Numbered from the stretch's first letter, positions 37,956 to 47,357 are shown. The stretch is DNA of 64,000 nt from Micromonospora echinospora (GCF_900091495.1 NZ_LT607413.1:6277001-6341000); one strand, 5' to 3'. Program-made: numbers and translations. The notes: generated from the sequence alone by a model not told the origin.

Positions 37956-38618
37956 GTGGGCGAACCGGCACGGCAGTTGAGTCGGGAGCGGATGCTGCGG
38001 GCTGCGGTCGGCATCGCCGACACGCGCGGCCTGGGTGGGTTGACCATGCGGTCGCTGGCCGCGGAGCTGGACGCCAAGCCGATGTCGCTGTACCACTACA
38101 TCCGGAACAAGGACGAACTCCTCGACGCCCTCGTCGACGGGGTCTTCGCGGAGATCGAACTGCCGAAGGTCGGCGGCGACTGGCGTGCCGAGGTGCGTCG
38201 GCGCTCGCTCTCCGCCCGCACGGTCCTCGCCCGGCACCCCTGGGCGTTGACCCTGGTCGAAAGCCGGACCAGTCCCGGGCCGGCCACCCTGCGCCATCAC
38301 GATGCCATGCTGGGCACGCTGCGGGCCGGGGGTTTCTCGTTGCAGATGACGGCCCACGCGTACGCGGTCGTCGACGCGTACGTCTACGGCTTCGTGCTCC
38401 AGGAGGCGTCGCTGCCGTTCGACAATGCGGACTCCGCCGACGCGGTCGCGGGAGCGATCATGGAGGGTTTCGCGGCCGGCGAGTACCCACATCTGGTCGA
38501 ACTCGCCACGCAGCACGTCCAGCAGCCCGGCTACCACTTCGGCGGGCAGTTCGAGTTCGGTCTCGATCTGATCCTCGACGCGCTGGCGGCGCACGGCAAC
38601 GCCACACGTCCGTCGTGA
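37956..38618 (+). CDS. TetR-family transcriptional regulator
   Basis: A 220-residue repressor. The DNA-binding domain is RMLRAAVGIADTRGLGGLTMRSLAAELDAKPMSLYHYIRNKDELL; the C-terminal part resembles the TetR_C family. GTG 37956 is the best start, with a purine-rich GGGGACGGGAA upstream. It most likely binds the twin palindromes just upstream and represses the DUF4386 protein gene. The ligand is unknown. Confidence 0.88.
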   Translation: MGEPARQLSRERMLRAAVGIADTRGLGGLTMRSLAAELDAKPMSLYHYIRNKDELLDALVDGVFAEIELPKVGGDWRAEVRRRSLSARTVLARHPWALTLVESRTSPGPATLRHHDAMLGTLRAGGFSLQMTAHAYAVVDAYVYGFVLQEASLPFDNADSADAVAGAIMEGFAAGEYPHLVELATQHVQQPGYHFGGQFEFGLDLILDALAAHGNATRPS

Positions 38619-38933
38619 GCCGTCCGACCCGGCGGTGACGTACGTGCCAAGCGCTGCGCCGGAGCCGCATCATCTCGTTCCGGGACGTCCGATCCCCTAC
38701 GGTCCCCCGAGTGCGCACACCGCGCTGCGTCCTTCCGCTCTCGGAGTCCCGCAACGCCGCCCACGGCGGGCAACGGGTCGTCACGCAGATAAACATTTGC
38801 ACTCTTGACAGCCTCAGTCCTGTTGGGACACCCTCTGGGCAAGATCGCGCCCGAAAGTCCGCAGCACATGGGCATGCAGTTGCACGGTCAACAATTCAAA
38901 GTTCGCATCCATCGCAGAAACAAGGAGGCTCAT
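38619..38933. other. Intergenic stretch upstream of the M23 peptidase
   Basis: An open frame enters the peptidase from 38805 and has an ATG at 38868, but its residues do not look like signal-peptide sequence, and the ribosome site is just before 38934. The stretch probably contains the peptidase promoter and leader. I see no riboswitch consensus that I can name. Confidence 0.45.
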
Positions 38934-40223
38934 TTGCGGCGTGATATCGCAGTCAGCTTGGCTGCACTTGTCGCCGTGCTCGGAATCCTGATTCCGCAGG
39001 AGCCCGCACTCGCCGGCAATGGCGCACCGTTCAAGCTGCCTTACCGGGCTGGACACGCGTACACCATCACCCAGACGCCCGGCAGCGGCTTTTCACACAA
39101 CGATGGCTACAATCGACATGCCGTTGACTTCGCCATGCCGCAAGGCACCCCGATTGTCGCTTCGGCGGCCGGCACCGTCTACTACGAGGGATGGAGCACC
39201 GGCGGAGGCATCATCGCCTTGATCGACCACGGCAACAATCGTTGCTCTCAGTACGCCCATCTGAGCAGCACCATCGTCAACAGAGGGCAGCGGGTGGCAC
39301 AGGGGCAGCACATCGGCGCGTCCGGCGCCACCGGAAACGCGACCGGGCCGCATCTTCACTGGAATGTCGTCTACTGCGACTCTCATCTCAGCCGCGAAAT
39401 CCCCAATACGGTGGAGACGGGCATCAACTATCCCACCGGCACCGCACCCGTGAGCCAGAATCGCCTTTCCACCAGCCTGCCCGGGGCTGACGGCGAACGG
39501 GTTTCCGACTTCAGTGGTGATGGTGTCGCCGATGTCCTGGGCGTCTCTTCCAACGGTGACCTCTGGTACTACCCGCACAATCTCGCCGGCCTCAGCACCC
39601 CGGTCAAGATCGGGGTCGGTTGGGCGGCTTTCAAGCACGTGATGGCCGCGGACTGGAGCGGTGACGGCGCGGCCGACGTCCTCGGAGTCGATTCTTCCGG
39701 GAGGCTGCTGTACTACCCCAACAACAGCTACAAACTGTCTGGTTACACGCAGATCGGACATGGCTGGGGGACCTTCAAGCACGTCATGGCCGCCGACTGG
39801 AGCGGTGACGGCGCCGCCGACATCCTCGGAGTCGACGCAAACGGAAACCTCTGGTACTACCCCCACAGCGGAACCGGCCTCGCCAACCCGACGAAAATCG
39901 GACACGGTTGGGCGACCTTCAAGCACGTCATGGCCGCCGACTGGAGCGGTGACGGCGCCGCCGACATCCTCGGAGTCGACGCAAACGGAAACCTCTGGTA
40001 CTACCCCCACAGCGGAACCGGCCTCGCCAACCCGACGAAAATCGGACACGGTTGGGCGACCTTCAAGCACGTCATGGCCGCCGACTGGAGCGGCGACGGC
40101 GCCGCCGACATCCTCGGAGTCGACGCAAACGGAAACCTCTGGTACTACCCCCACAGCGGAACCGGCCTCGCCAACCCGACGAAAATCGGACACGGTTGGG
40201 CGACCTTCATACACGTCATGTGA
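38934..40223 (+). CDS. Secreted M23 metallopeptidase with C-terminal FG-GAP/VCBS-like repeats
   Basis: A 429-residue exported peptidase. TTG 38934 is chosen because AAGGAGG lies 5 bases upstream and it begins a clean signal peptide (MRRD, hydrophobic core, ALA cleavage). The M23 domain has the zinc ligands His62 and Asp66 (RHAVDFA) and catalytic His140 and His142 (GPHLHW), as in lysostaphin-type endopeptidases acting on cell-wall peptides. After about residue 185 come five 48-residue repeats with a calcium-like DWSGDGAADILGVD loop. The last three are nearly identical in DNA. The protein probably cleaves peptidoglycan cross-links, with the repeats aiding surface binding. Confidence 0.88.
   Translation: MRRDIAVSLAALVAVLGILIPQEPALAGNGAPFKLPYRAGHAYTITQTPGSGFSHNDGYNRHAVDFAMPQGTPIVASAAGTVYYEGWSTGGGIIALIDHGNNRCSQYAHLSSTIVNRGQRVAQGQHIGASGATGNATGPHLHWNVVYCDSHLSREIPNTVETGINYPTGTAPVSQNRLSTSLPGADGERVSDFSGDGVADVLGVSSNGDLWYYPHNLAGLSTPVKIGVGWAAFKHVMAADWSGDGAADVLGVDSSGRLLYYPNNSYKLSGYTQIGHGWGTFKHVMAADWSGDGAADILGVDANGNLWYYPHSGTGLANPTKIGHGWATFKHVMAADWSGDGAADILGVDANGNLWYYPHSGTGLANPTKIGHGWATFKHVMAADWSGDGAADILGVDANGNLWYYPHSGTGLANPTKIGHGWATFIHVM
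39613..40188 (+). repeat. 144-bp tandem repeats within the M23 peptidase gene
   Basis: The period is 144 bp (48 residues). Units ending at about 39900, 40044 and 40188 are almost identical, differing at very few bases; the unit before 39757 is diverged. Near-identity at silent sites points to recent duplication or gene conversion. Confidence 0.87.
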
Positions 40224-40240
40224 CGACAACGGCTTTCCAG

Positions 40241-40287
40241 GGCGGGTCGGCCCGGGCACCAGAGACGGCGCCCCGGGTCGACCCGCC
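40241..40287 (+). terminator. Hairpin terminator after the M23 peptidase gene
   Basis: GGCGGGTCGGCCCGGG (40241-40256) pairs with CCCGGGTCGACCCGCC (40272-40287) over 16 positions with one G-T pair, 18 bases past the stop codon. Confidence 0.65.
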
Positions 40288-40441
40288 GACCGGGACACCT
40301 CTCTGCTACTCCGCAAAGACAAGCCCGAGCGAAATGTCGACCGGTCCCGCCTGACCGAGCGCCTGCGCACGATTTCGGCCAAGCGCTTCACGATCTTCTA
40401 ATCGGCTGAAGATCGGCCGAGCCAAGCGGTCGCCAGGCAAG

Positions 40442-40575
40442 TCAGCGTGCCAGCATCCGGGCGACGCCGAAGGCGAACCGTTCGTCGAACGAGACGTCGT
40501 TGAGGGCGGGCAGCACCCGCTGCAGTGCGGACCGCTCGCCGATCGCCTCTGCGGTGATCGGTCGCTGGGGCAGCT
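40442..40575 (-). pseudogene. C-terminal fragment resembling a TetR-family regulator
   Basis: The last 44 residues of a minus-strand frame (ELPQRPITAEAIGERSALQRVL to DERFAFGVARMLAR) resemble the end of TetR regulators, where a DERFEFGL-type helix is common. The upstream frame overlaps the intact TetR gene and is not protein-like. A relic of another TetR gene is my best guess. Confidence 0.35.
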
Positions 40576-40577
40576 CG

Positions 40578-41261
40578 TCAGGCTCTGGAGGGCCGCCGCC
40601 CTGGGGAGCTGTCGGCCGCGAGCGGGAGACTGCGCAGCGACAGAGTGCTCGGTGGAGGTAGGGCCCAGTGAGCCGCCTCAGCGCGGAACGACTGGAGCAG
40701 GTACGCCACCAGGCGCCGGGACGCAGCACTGTCCCGCGGCAGCGCGGTGACCAGACCGCAGTGGGACAACAGGGCCACGGCGAGGTCGGAAGGGTGGAAG
40801 TCGGCCCGCAACACGCCCGCTGCCTGGGCTCTGCGGACCAGGGTCAGGAGATCCCGCTCGGTCCGTTCTCGGGCCTGCGCGTGTTCCACCGTGCTGTCCG
40901 GAAAGGCCGCGACGAACGCGGCCGAAAACCCCTGTTCCTCCCGCTGAAGCTCGCAGGCCGTCTCGACCAGGCGCTGGAAGCCCCGCCAGGGGTCGGGGTC
41001 GGCCAGTGCCTCGGTGAGCGCTCGGGCGCAGGTCTCCATCTGCTGCGCGAACGCGGCCCGCACCAGAGCATCCCGGGTCGGAAAACGCCGGTACAGCGTC
41101 GCTACGCCGACCCCGGCCCGTCGGGCCACGGTCGCCATGGGCGCGTCGATCCCGTGCTCGGCGAAGACCGCGCGGGCGGAGACGAGGATGCGCTCCTGGT
41201 TGCGCCGGGCGTCGGCCCGCAGCCTGGCCGGGCCCGCGATCCGAGAGGATTCCTCCACCAC
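40578..41261 (-). CDS. TetR-family transcriptional regulator
   Basis: A 227-residue repressor. The helix-turn-helix region reads RILVSARAVFAEHGIDAPMATVARRAGVGVATLYRRFPTRDALV. The C-terminal half is helical and ligand-binding in type. GTG start with GGAGGTGAG upstream. It is divergent from the quinone-oxidoreductase-like gene across about 100 bp with a palindrome, so it probably regulates that gene. Confidence 0.88.
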   Translation of the reverse strand: MVEESSRIAGPARLRADARRNQERILVSARAVFAEHGIDAPMATVARRAGVGVATLYRRFPTRDALVRAAFAQQMETCARALTEALADPDPWRGFQRLVETACELQREEQGFSAAFVAAFPDSTVEHAQARERTERDLLTLVRRAQAAGVLRADFHPSDLAVALLSHCGLVTALPRDSAASRRLVAYLLQSFRAEAAHWALPPPSTLSLRSLPLAADSSPGRRPSRA

Positions 41262-41284
41262 TGTTTCTCACCTCCGCTTCAACC

Positions 41285-41298
41285 GGACGATGTCGTCC
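41285..41298. promoter_or_regulatory. Probable TetR operator
   Basis: GGACGATGTCGTCC is a palindrome (GGACGA/TCGTCC with a TG centre). It lies 24 bases before the TetR start (41261, minus strand) and 64 bases before the oxidoreductase start (41362). Confidence 0.6.
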
Positions 41299-41361
41299 AC
41301 TTAATAGCCTACGCTCGGCGCCAGGTCCCCCGCAGGGCCACTGGTGGCGAAGGTGAGAACG

Positions 41362-42324
41362 ATGGACGACCGCATGATGAAAGCAATACTTTTCGACCGC
41401 TTCGGCGGCCCCGAGGTGCTGTACGTGGGCCGGGTACCACGCCCCGAACCGGCGCCCGGCGAGGTGCTCGTGCGGGTGCGCGCGTTCAGCATCAACGGCG
41501 GCGAACTGGCGGCCCGTTCCGGCAGCCTCCGTCTCTTCACCGGACGGAAGTTCCCGCAGCGCGTCGGGTTGGACCTCACCGGCGAGGTCGCCGCACTCGG
41601 CGTCGGCGTGACGGACTTCGCGGTCGGCGACCGTGTGTGGGGCATCGTGGGCCGTACCGGATTCGGCAGCGCCGCCGAGTACGTGACGGTCCGCGTCGAG
41701 CGGCTCGGCCGGGTCCCGGACGGACTGGATCTGGCGGCAGCCGCCGCACTGCCGGTGGCAACCACGGCCGTCACGGCGCTGCGCGACAAGGCCAGGCTGC
41801 GCCCCGGCGAACGACTGCTCGTACGCGGCGCTGCGGGCGGCGTCGGCAACGCCGCCGTCCAGCTCGGACAGGCATATGGCGCCGAGGTGACGGCCCTGGC
41901 CCGCGCCACCAACCTTGACTTCGTCCGCACGCTCGGCGCCCACCACGCCATCGACCACCGGACCGTCCCGCCGAGGGAACTGGGCCTGTTCGACGTGGTC
42001 CTCGACACCGCCGGCACCGACCTGCGGGCCTTCCGGCGCCTGCTGACACCCGGCGGACGCATGGTCACTATCGCCTTCGACCCGGCGCGGCCCGCCGCCT
42101 CACTCGGCTACATCGCCGCCAGCGCCGTACACGGAGGCGGCCGGGTGCGCTTCTTCAGCGGCAACCCCACGCGGGCACTCCTCGACGACCTCGCCCGCCA
42201 CGTGGTGGAGGGTGGCCTGCGCCCTGTGGTGGACAGGTACTTCTCGTTGCAGGAGACAGCGGCGGCACACCGGGCGCTGGAGGCGGGCGGGGTGCGGGGC
42301 AAGTACGTGGTCAGGGTCGACTGA
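41362..42324 (+). CDS. Zinc-independent MDR-family NADPH:quinone-type oxidoreductase
   Basis: A 320-residue medium-chain reductase. It has the catalytic-domain start AILFDRFGGPEVLYVGRV, GLDLTGEVAALGVGVTDFAVGDRVWG and the Rossmann motif LLVRGAAGGVGNAAVQLGQAYGAEV (about residues 150-174). Zinc-ligand cysteines are absent, as in quinone oxidoreductases. ATG 41362 has AAGGTGAG upstream; ATG 41377 is another candidate. Probably a detoxifying enone or quinone reductase under control of the divergent TetR. Confidence 0.87.
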   Translation: MDDRMMKAILFDRFGGPEVLYVGRVPRPEPAPGEVLVRVRAFSINGGELAARSGSLRLFTGRKFPQRVGLDLTGEVAALGVGVTDFAVGDRVWGIVGRTGFGSAAEYVTVRVERLGRVPDGLDLAAAAALPVATTAVTALRDKARLRPGERLLVRGAAGGVGNAAVQLGQAYGAEVTALARATNLDFVRTLGAHHAIDHRTVPPRELGLFDVVLDTAGTDLRAFRRLLTPGGRMVTIAFDPARPAASLGYIAASAVHGGGRVRFFSGNPTRALLDDLARHVVEGGLRPVVDRYFSLQETAAAHRALEAGGVRGKYVVRVD

Positions 42325-42683
42325 CGACCTCGTGCATGGTTGCGATTCCTTGAGTATCGATGATCGCTGTCCGTGCCGTGGTGCTGCGATCATGTTGAGC
42401 CGGCGGTTGACGGGCCTGTCCCGCGCGTTGATTGATGTCCTGGCCATCGGCCGCGAGGGTTCACCCAACGAGCACGGGTGACTGCGGCCGAGCTGCTACA
42501 TCGGTTGGGCCGGGAGGCTTTTCCCGGGAGTCGCAGCTCGCAGATGGCTTATCACGGCCCTCTGCCCCTCAAGGGAAGAGCTGGATTCTGGCAATCAACA
42601 GGCGCCATCCGTGGTTGCCTGGCATTGGGTCGCGCCCCGCTTCATGAGCCATTAGGAGAAATGTGCCGTCTGGGGGGATTTAG
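42325..42683. other. Gene-free stretch before the LPATG protein
   Basis: I see no gene. A hairpin-like GGCCGGGAGGCTTTTCCCGGG lies at about 42508-42529. The stretch may contain a promoter and leader for the following surface protein. I find no match to riboswitch consensus sequences that I can recall. Confidence 0.4.
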
Positions 42684-43303
42684 TTGACCAAACCATCATT
42701 CACCCGCCTTGCGGGGGCCGCCGCGCTGGCCGCCGTGATCGGCCTTGGGTCTGCCGCACCAGTGTTGGCTGGGGGTGGCACGACGATCAACATCGATCCG
42801 GCTGACACCGGCACGACGGCGGCGGCGTTCGGCACCCATGCGTGCGACCCGAACCTCGGGGGTGGCCCCTTCCAGGCCGAGGACGTCTGGGTCTTCGCCC
42901 TGCCGGCCGCGAAGCAGCAGGGCACCTTCACCTCGCTGACCATCGAGTTCGCCACGGAGGGTGGCCCCGTCACGGAGACCATCACGACCACACCCGCCGA
43001 TGACCGCGCGATTGTCGGCGACAGGGCGTGGATCAGGACGCCAGCCGGCCTGTCCTCGACCGGCGAGCTGGTAAATCCGTTCGCCCTCACCAACGCCACG
43101 GCGGTGATCTCGGGCACCGACGGAACATTCGACCTGGCGCAGACCTGCCCGGCGACAGGCGGGACACCCAGCCCGGGCCTGCCGGCGACCGGCGCGGGAA
43201 TCTCCGGTCCGACGCTCGGCAAGCTCGCTGCGGGGGCGGCAGTCTCATCGTGGTCGGCCTCGTACTGCTCCTCACGCAACGGCGTCGTCGCTTCGTCGCA
43301 TAG
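42684..43303 (+). pseudogene. LPATG sortase-substrate surface protein with a frameshift in the anchor
   Basis: TTG 42684 (with GGGGGG upstream) begins a signal peptide (MTKPSFTRLAGAAALAAVIGLGSAAPVLA). The mature part is about 140 residues with two cysteines and beta-rich Thr/Gly sequence. A TPSPGLPATG sorting motif follows. The frame then breaks near 43236-43240 in a run of five Gs. In the shifted frame the expected anchor continues as SLIVVGLVLLLTQRRRRFVA to a stop at 43303. One added base would restore a normal protein. Without it, translation runs to 43355 with no membrane anchor, which could release the protein. Confidence 0.75.
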
Positions 43304-43377
43304 CCTGAGCCGGTTCATCCGTACGCCAGGGTTCTGCCCCGGCAGGGCCGGATGAGCCGTCACCATGACTGGATCTT

Positions 43378-43417
43378 CCGCTGGCCGGCACCGGAGACTT
43401 CGGGTGCCGGCCAGCGG
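43378..43417 (+). terminator. Hairpin terminator
   Basis: CCGCTGGCCGGCACC (43378-43392) pairs perfectly with GGTGCCGGCCAGCGG (43403-43417), a 15-bp stem with a 10-base loop. It follows both possible ends of the LPATG gene (43303 and 43355). Confidence 0.75.
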
Positions 43418-43535
43418 ACCATCGCCCGGTCATCTCCCACCTCGCCATCTCGGCCCCGACATCATACAGATCAGGCCGAGGGCATTCCTGGACAAACAGG
43501 CCCAGGGTTGGGCAGGTTTCCGTACGCTGCGCAGA

Positions 43536-44591
43536 GTGAAGTGGGCACGTTCCTTCGTCGCGCTGGCGGCGACCCTGACTGTTACGGCGTGCGATGCAGC
43601 CCGGACCCCGCCGGCCGGTGCGCCCACCCGCTCCGCCCCTGCGGGCTCCCCGTCGCACTCCACCGAGATCACTTTGGCCTTCGCGGGCGACGTGCACTTC
43701 GCCGATCGTACGGGCGATCTGCTGGGCGACCCAGCGACCGCGTTCGGGCCGATCTCGGCGACCCTGTCGGCCGCGGACCTCGCGATGGTCAACCTGGAAA
43801 CGGCGGTCACCACCCGCGGGACGCCCGAGCCGAAGGAGTTCCATTTCCGGGCGCCGGCAAGCGCGTATGACGCGGTAAAGGCCGCCGGCATCGACGTCGT
43901 GTCGATCGCTAACAACCACGCGCTCGACTACGGGCGGACGGGGCTGGCCGACACCGTGGACGCAGCCAGGGCTGCCGGGATGCCCGCCGTCGGGGCCGGC
44001 GCCGACGCGGCGGCCGCCTACGCGCCGTGGTTCACCGAGATACGCGGCACCAGAATCGCTGTCCTCGGCTTCAACCAGGTCTCCGAGCTGTGGTCGGAGT
44101 GGAGAGCCACGGACACCCGGGCCGGCATCGCGATGACCCGGGACCTGCCGCGCGCCGTCGCGGCGGTACGCGCCGCTCGGAGCCAGGCCAGCGTGGTCGT
44201 CGTCTACGTCCACTGGGGTACGGAGGGCGACGCGTGTCCACCCGCCGAGGCTCGCGCATTCGCTGGCGAGATGGCCGAGGCGGGTGCCACGATCGTGGTC
44301 GGCACCCACGCCCACCTGCTACTCGGCGACGGATGGCTCGGCAAGACCTTCGTCCAGTACGGACTCGGCAACTTCCTGTGGTGGCGTGACGACGCGTACA
44401 GCAACGACACCGGTGTGCTGCGGGTGACCCTCGACGCTTCGGCGATCTCGAAGACGGAACTGGTGCCCGCGACGATCTCCCGCCGCACCGGTCGACCCGA
44501 ACTCGCCGGCCGGGAGGACGCGGCCCGGATCCGCCGGGAGTACACGGTCCTACACGCCTGCACCGGACTCGCCACGAGCCCCGCCCCCTAA
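43536..44591 (+). CDS. CapA-like lipoprotein (metallophosphatase fold)
   Basis: A 351-residue CapA/PgsA-family protein. GTG 43536 starts a lipoprotein signal with lipobox VTAC (Cys19). The CapA domain shows AGDVHFADR, MVNLETAVTTRG, DVVSIANNHALDYG, VVYVHWG and IVVGTHAHLLLG, giving the Asp/Asn/His metal-binding set of calcineurin-like enzymes. Relatives function in poly-gamma-glutamate production or as surface hydrolases; no PgsBC partners are here, so the role is open. It should sit on the outer face of the membrane. Confidence 0.87.
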   Translation: MKWARSFVALAATLTVTACDAARTPPAGAPTRSAPAGSPSHSTEITLAFAGDVHFADRTGDLLGDPATAFGPISATLSAADLAMVNLETAVTTRGTPEPKEFHFRAPASAYDAVKAAGIDVVSIANNHALDYGRTGLADTVDAARAAGMPAVGAGADAAAAYAPWFTEIRGTRIAVLGFNQVSELWSEWRATDTRAGIAMTRDLPRAVAAVRAARSQASVVVVYVHWGTEGDACPPAEARAFAGEMAEAGATIVVGTHAHLLLGDGWLGKTFVQYGLGNFLWWRDDAYSNDTGVLRVTLDASAISKTELVPATISRRTGRPELAGREDAARIRREYTVLHACTGLATSPAP

Positions 44592-44608
44592 CCGTGCACG
44601 AGGTCGTA

Positions 44609-44833
44609 AGGTCCGTTGCGCTGTGCTGGTTACAGGCACTCGTTGACAGCGACGACCAGCACGCTCAATACATAGCGAACAGCACGTTCGTCGTATCTCG
44701 TGGCTACGGCCCGGTCCCGTTTCAGCCGGTTGATCCTGCACTCCACCGGGGCGTTCCCCGGACTGAGGTTCGCTGTCGCCACCGTCGTCCCGACGCGGCG
44801 GTTGACGCCTGCGCATACTGCGACGTGACGCAA
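44609..44833 (-). pseudogene. C-terminal relic of an IS5-type transposase
   Basis: The minus strand reads VECRINRLKRDRAVATRYDERAVRYVLSVLVVAVNECL, matching the same transposase tail seen at 13.8 kb, with several changes. Only about 40 residues remain. The outer end near 44609 (AAGGTCCGTTGCGC) is a diverged form of the AGGGCCTGTGTCGA terminal repeat. Confidence 0.6.
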
Positions 44834-44890
44834 CCCGAGCTCGTGGTGGGCGACCTCATCCGGCCGAATCAGTCGTCAGCGCTCCGCCTG

Positions 44891-45490
44891 TCAGGCAAGC
44901 GCCGCCGGCGAACGGACAGGGGTGTCGTGCACTGCCCGAGGGCGGTAGCGGAGGTGTACGACGCCGTTTCGGAATCGGCGCTCATCGAGGAGCTCGAGGT
45001 CTGCGCGCATGCCGGTCGGCAGCCCTGGCTTGCCCCCGCCGACGACAATGGGCAGGACGAACAGCTGGCACTCGTCGACCAGCCCGGCCCGGAAAGCCTG
45101 CGTCGCGAGGTTGGCACCTCCTACGGTGAGATCGCTGCCGGCCGTGGCCTTCAGTTCGTGTACTGCGGCGGGGTCGAAACGGCGTTCGAGTCGGGTGTCG
45201 GCAGTTGACACCGCGGCGAGGGTCGTGGAGTACACGACTTTGCTCGCCGCCTGCCAGGCGCTCGCGAAGTCGGCCATGAGGTCGGACTGCGCGGCCAGAG
45301 CGGCGTCGGTCTCCCAGACGGCCATCGCCTCGTACAGGCGCCGTCCGTAGAGAAACGTGCCCACCGACCGCAGGAGGTCGGTGGTGAACGCGAACACCTC
45401 GTCGTCGACGGGGAACCAGTCGAACGCGCCGCGTTCGTCCTCGATGTAGCCGTCAAGCGACACGTTCGTCACGTAGATGAGCTTGCCCAT
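44891..45490 (-). CDS. Dihydrofolate reductase/RibD C-terminal-fold oxidoreductase
   Basis: A 199-residue DHFR-like protein: LIYVTNVSLDGYIED at the start, LYGRRLYEAMAVW in the middle and LTVGGANLATQAFRAGLVDECQLFV as nucleotide-binding turn and helix. GAGGGAA precedes the ATG at 45490. Reductase by family; substrate unknown. It is homologous to, but clearly diverged from, the protein at 7149-7730. Confidence 0.86.
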   Translation of the reverse strand: MGKLIYVTNVSLDGYIEDERGAFDWFPVDDEVFAFTTDLLRSVGTFLYGRRLYEAMAVWETDAALAAQSDLMADFASAWQAASKVVYSTTLAAVSTADTRLERRFDPAAVHELKATAGSDLTVGGANLATQAFRAGLVDECQLFVLPIVVGGGKPGLPTGMRADLELLDERRFRNGVVHLRYRPRAVHDTPVRSPAALA

Positions 45491-45878
45491 GCCGTTCCCT
45501 CTCGATGGTCGATCGAACCAGATCAATTATCGGGCTGTCTCGCGACGCCCTTGTCCCGGAAGGCCAGAACCGACTGCCCTCACCTGTTCTACGAACGACC
45601 CACGGCAGATCCGACACCGCGCCGGAAACCTTTTGGACTTCCGCCGCTCGGCACCTATCATCCTGAGGCGCCCGTGCCCGTCGAGATCATTCTCCGCACC
45701 AGCCGCGTCTTCACCTGCCGCTGACACGGCGCAGCGCCGGGTGGCCGGGTCGCTGGCTGCCGCCCTGGCGTGGTGAGCTGGCGGGCGGTTACGGGCACAA
45801 AGCCCAAGGGTGATCAAAAGTGTAAAAGAGATAATCATCCCCGCCGAGGAACAGCGGCGGTGGGGCGCTTGTAGCTGG
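45491..45878. other. Gene-free stretch
   Basis: No coding frame here looks real. One patch (about 45800-45835, TGATCAAAAGTGTAAAAG and nearby) is AT-rich and could be a mobile-element end or a promoter, but I find no partner repeat. Confidence 0.4.
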
Positions 45879-47357
45879 TCAGTGGTTCTTCCGGACCGCG
45901 TCCCACGCCGCGCCGAGCAGCTCGAGGATCCGGTACAGCGCGTACAGCGCCCACACGGCGACCAGAGGCACACCGATGAGGAGGACCGCGTCACCCAGGT
46001 GGTGGGTGCTCTCCAACAGCCAGCCTCCGGTCAGCAGGACGGAGCCCAGGACGACGGCCCAGGCCAGGATGCGGCCGGCTTTGGTCAGCGACATCCACAG
46101 GCGGGCGTTTTCGGCGCCGTCTGGCTCCGTCGAGTCGCCGACCTGGGACTGAAGGGCGAGGCTGTCGATGTCCCGGGCAGCGGCCCGATCGGTCTCGTGT
46201 GGCGACTCGCCCAGCACTGCCGACAGGGCGCGCAGGTCGTCGTGGTGGCGAAGCCGTCCAGTCCGCGGATCGCCGAGTAGCGCCACGGCGTACGGGACCC
46301 CGAGCAGCCACGCCCTGCCGTAGCCACGTTTAGCCCCCGGTGGCAGCACCACGATCGTGCCGCCGTGCATGTCGTCGCGGAAGGTGCGGTCGCCGATCAC
46401 CCGAACGAGTTCCGTGCCGGCGATCGCCACCTTGGTGTCGACGAGGTTGGTGGCATCGCTGAACAGCGTGACGAACTGGGCGTACGCGGCGACGACCGCA
46501 AGCAGGCCCAGCACCGCGACCACGGCACCGAGCAGCTCGTGCAGCTCGGCCGTGAAGCCGGTGAGCAGCAGCGCGGGGACGACGACGAACAGGTACCAGC
46601 CGACGAAGAGCAGGAAGCGCCGCCGGTTCAGCCAGCGCTGCGTCCGCACGCCCTCCGCGCCAGGCGGGAAGGCGGGGAGAGCTTTCCCGCCGTTCAACCG
46701 CTGCCGGGCGTCCTCGCTCGGCAGCATCACGTTGAGGCGGTGGACCCGAACCTCGAGGCGGTCACCGGCCAGACCCACCAGGTCGCGGACGAACTGCCTC
46801 TCCTCGATTTTCGGCTCGTCCAGGTCGAACAGCCGCACCGCCGGTCGCCCGTCCACGGTGGCCCGCAGGCCACTCGGAACATCCAGGTTGACGCCCGGGT
46901 CTGGGACCAGGTAGAGCGCGGGAGCCATCTGACGGCGGCCACGCTCCCGGTTCTCGATCACCACCGCTGAGATCTCGGCCCATCGCAGGTCACGTCGGTA
47001 CCGGCCGATCCGCACCCTCCAGCCGTCCCGGTCGACATCAACCTGAAACCGCTGCAACGCGTACGAGAGGAAGCTGGCCGCCATGAACAGGGCGATCAGC
47101 GAGATCAGGCCGGTGCAGAGCCGTCCGGACACCGAGCCGCCGGCAGTGAATTGCAGGCTCACCAGAGGACCGAGGCCTCCCGCCGGCAACGCCGCGAAAA
47201 CCCCCGCGAGCACGCGGGAGCTGACCGGACGGCGCAGATTCACCCCATCATCATCAACGAACCGGGCAACTCGACCAGGGCCTCGTTCGCCGGTGAACCG
47301 CACGGCAGCCCTCCGCGCCGTACCCGCGTATCGCGGCCGATAAGGATGTGCGGACAC
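45879..47357 (-). CDS. Membrane protein with PH-like segments, function unknown
   Basis: A 492-residue protein with about six hydrophobic helices in pairs (around residues 48-65, 78-97, 248-265, 275-295, 430-450, 455-475). Between pairs are soluble beta-rich parts. One (LQRFQVDVDRDGWRVRIGRYRRDLRWAEISAV) resembles bacterial PH-like domains. GTG start at 47357. I do not recognise a named family and infer no function. Confidence 0.7.
   Translation of the reverse strand: MSAHPYRPRYAGTARRAAVRFTGERGPGRVARFVDDDGVNLRRPVSSRVLAGVFAALPAGGLGPLVSLQFTAGGSVSGRLCTGLISLIALFMAASFLSYALQRFQVDVDRDGWRVRIGRYRRDLRWAEISAVVIENRERGRRQMAPALYLVPDPGVNLDVPSGLRATVDGRPAVRLFDLDEPKIEERQFVRDLVGLAGDRLEVRVHRLNVMLPSEDARQRLNGGKALPAFPPGAEGVRTQRWLNRRRFLLFVGWYLFVVVPALLLTGFTAELHELLGAVVAVLGLLAVVAAYAQFVTLFSDATNLVDTKVAIAGTELVRVIGDRTFRDDMHGGTIVVLPPGAKRGYGRAWLLGVPYAVALLGDPRTGRLRHHDDLRALSAVLGESPHETDRAAARDIDSLALQSQVGDSTEPDGAENARLWMSLTKAGRILAWAVVLGSVLLTGGWLLESTHHLGDAVLLIGVPLVAVWALYALYRILELLGAAWDAVRKNH

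Noticed and set aside
38619..38933. c-di-AMP (ydaO) riboswitch before the M23 peptidase
   Set aside because: Such riboswitches precede some actinobacterial wall hydrolases, but I could not find the conserved core in this leader.
39613..40188. CRISPR-like array
   Set aside because: The 144-bp repeats are contiguous with no spacers and are in frame with the peptidase; they encode protein repeats.
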